Origin: Phoronis australis
Taxonomy: Eukaryota; Phoronida; Phoronidae
Reading direction: 5' to 3'
DNA length: 64,000 bases
Assembly (NCBI GenBank): GCA_002633005.1
Contig: NMRA01000181.1
Span: forward strand, 630,959 to 694,958
Positions 63,701 through 64,000 of the stretch are shown piece after piece. Numbering within the stretch: position 1 is the first letter of the stretch; each line of letters opens with the position of its first letter. The position numbers and the translations under genes are program-made. Below the pieces are notes generated by a model. The model was not told the DNA's origin and searched no databases. It saw nothing but the letters and a program-made list of their open reading frames with translations.

Positions 63701-63731
63701 TACGCGGATGCATTAACTTGTTCAGCGCCAT
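57597..63731 (-). CDS. METTL16: METTL16, RNA N6-adenosine methyltransferase (7 coding exons)
   Basis: Spliced minus-strand gene with exons 63731-63419, 63146-63006, 62218-61960, 60203-60134, 59803-59714, 58675-58544 and 58334-57597. Together they give 1,743 bases, 580 codons plus stop, close to human METTL16 length. METTL16 methylates U6 snRNA and the MAT2A 3' UTR hairpins using S-adenosylmethionine and acts in nucleus and cytoplasm. Order of landmarks: N-terminal MALNKLMHPRNIYKKKRPDF, DIPTDRLIPTVPQRLNYILW, SAM-binding GIDIGTGASCIYPLLG, catalytic NPPF in CMCNPPFFADH, MLGKKSS, EFCQGRTMRWALAWSF. A Ser-rich linker follows, then the conserved C-terminal domain (LIRCFLTLRKIDSDI, LKYVEGKSRDLLYQLL). 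The gene is convergent with the VWA-TSP1 gene. Appears intact. Confidence 0.96.
58544..58675 (-). CDS. METTL16: METTL16 exon 6
   Basis: 44 codons, phase 0-0: KSLFQERKEKSKPPLLWTIP, ending LLELLIELK. Acceptor TTTCCAG; donor GTGGCC is weak but the only one that keeps frame. Confidence 0.88.
58829..59713 (-). other. METTL16 intron 5, no gene recognised
   Basis: AT-rich intron. The overlapping open frames in it show no family resemblance. Confidence 0.7.
59714..59803 (-). CDS. METTL16: METTL16 exon 5
   Basis: 30 codons, phase 0-0: IHNFCSSEFCQGRTMRWALA then WSFDELVEFP. The EFCQGRTMRWALAWSF block is nearly identical to human METTL16. Acceptor TTTCAG, donor GTATGT. Confidence 0.95.
60134..60203 (-). 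CDS. METTL16: METTL16 exon 4
   Basis: 70 bases: completes an Arg codon, then IYTTMLGKKSSVGILKSELR and KNK. Corresponds to the human WYSCMLGKK segment. Acceptor TATCAG, donor GTATGT. Confidence 0.94.
60204..61959 (-). other. METTL16 intron 3
   Basis: Contains a (TAA)n microsatellite at 60666-60722. Otherwise AT-rich with no recognised gene or element. Confidence 0.75.
60666..60722 (+). repeat. (AAT)n microsatellite
   Basis: About 18 units of AAT with one AAC interruption. Confidence 0.97.
61960..62218 (-). CDS. METTL16: METTL16 exon 3 (catalytic NPPF)
   Basis: 259 bases, phase 1 in and phase 2 out: VKAKEDSVLLNVVQDDGKQF, then AFCMCNPPFFADHMDAQSV with the NPPF catalytic motif of this methyltransferase family. 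Ends EESLQLKQNV. Acceptor TTTCAG, donor GTAAGT. Confidence 0.95.
62219..63005 (-). other. METTL16 intron 2, no gene recognised
   Basis: No coding signal beyond short chance frames on both strands. Confidence 0.7.
63006..63146 (-). CDS. METTL16: METTL16 exon 2 (SAM-binding)
   Basis: 141 bases, phase 1-1: TGASCIYPLLGCRKNGWSFL, ATDVDDKNIEYSTKN, ending LESKIT. Completes the GIDIGTG SAM-binding loop begun in exon 1. Acceptor TCTCAG, donor GTAACA. Confidence 0.95.
63213..63300 (+). repeat. Partial family B repeat
   Basis: AATTCGATTTTTATTTTTAG, CAGCTGACAAAGGCG and GCAGCTTTCAGTAAG resemble the 3' portion of the 2070-2150 and 49610-49670 copies. In METTL16 intron 1. Confidence 0.35.
63419..63731 (-). 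CDS. METTL16: METTL16 exon 1 (start codon)
   Basis: ATG at 63731-63729. The start is chosen because the first residues MALNKLMHPRNIYKKKRPDF match the human start MALSKSMHARN. Ends DVVGIDIG with donor GTAACC, phase 1. Confidence 0.95.
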
Positions 63732-64000
63732 TTCTGCAACAACAAAATTTAATTTTAAAAGAGTAACTACACGCTTTTCGTAACTTTAGTTTATAATAAC
63801 AATTATTAAAATGTTCGGAACAACAACAACAGTCTCTGAGTAAGTGAATTACTATACCCAACAATTACCTAACTTAATTCTAAGTAATAACTAAGTATTG
63901 AAGAAAAAACAACACATCAACTGATCAGTTCTACTAATCATTGACAAAACACAACCAATAGACACTCAAGATTTAAGTTGCCACTTTAAAAGCCAAGGCT
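63732..64000 (-). other. Region upstream of METTL16 start
   Basis: 5' untranslated or promoter sequence, or a further 5' intron. AT-rich, with no recognisable TATA arrangement or coding signal. Confidence 0.4.

Overview
The window is animal nuclear DNA: AT-rich, long introns with GT/AG boundaries, microsatellites, inverted-repeat elements and scaffold gaps. Domain content (extracellular VWA and thrombospondin type-1 modules) and the intron style point to a marine invertebrate. The closest named protein type I can recall is the coral 'coadhesin' class, but the sequence alone does not separate a cnidarian from a hemichordate, cephalochordate or other invertebrate.

About 82% of the window (248-52091, plus strand) is the 3' part of one giant gene for a secreted or extracellular-matrix protein. 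It alternates VWA domains with short runs of TSP1 domains. After removal of assembly redundancy I count 13 VWA domains and 34 TSP1 repeats, about 4,600 residues, ending at a TGA at 52089-52091 with polyadenylation signals just downstream. The first exons and signal peptide lie upstream. Nearly all domain exons begin and end in phase 1, and the assembled exon chain stays in frame to the stop codon. The middle (about 7.7-36 kb) is a higher-order tandem array: a unit of about 6-7 kb carrying two VWA subtypes and about seven TSP1 exons is repeated, with several TSP1 exons decayed into pseudoexons. The C-terminal part (40-52 kb) is older and diverged; two of its VWA domains are split over three exons, and the last two have damaged metal-binding (MIDAS) sites.

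Five scaffold joins (single N at 4071, 7565, 18905 and 28855; 697 N at 37207-37903) are each followed by a repeat of the sequence just before them, and each repeat stops exactly at the join. These look like unmerged overlapping contig ends or haplotypes, not real duplications. About 8.4 kb of the window and several apparent exon copies are therefore probably artefacts. Redundant copies are annotated separately.

52.3-57.5 kb is mostly non-coding, with two copies of a short terminal-inverted-repeat element. Between them is an unidentified open-frame region (54819-56279) that begins with a signal-peptide-like sequence. 57597-63731 on the minus strand is a complete seven-exon METTL16 gene (U6/MAT2A-type RNA m6A methyltransferase), 580 codons plus stop, convergent with the VWA-TSP1 gene.
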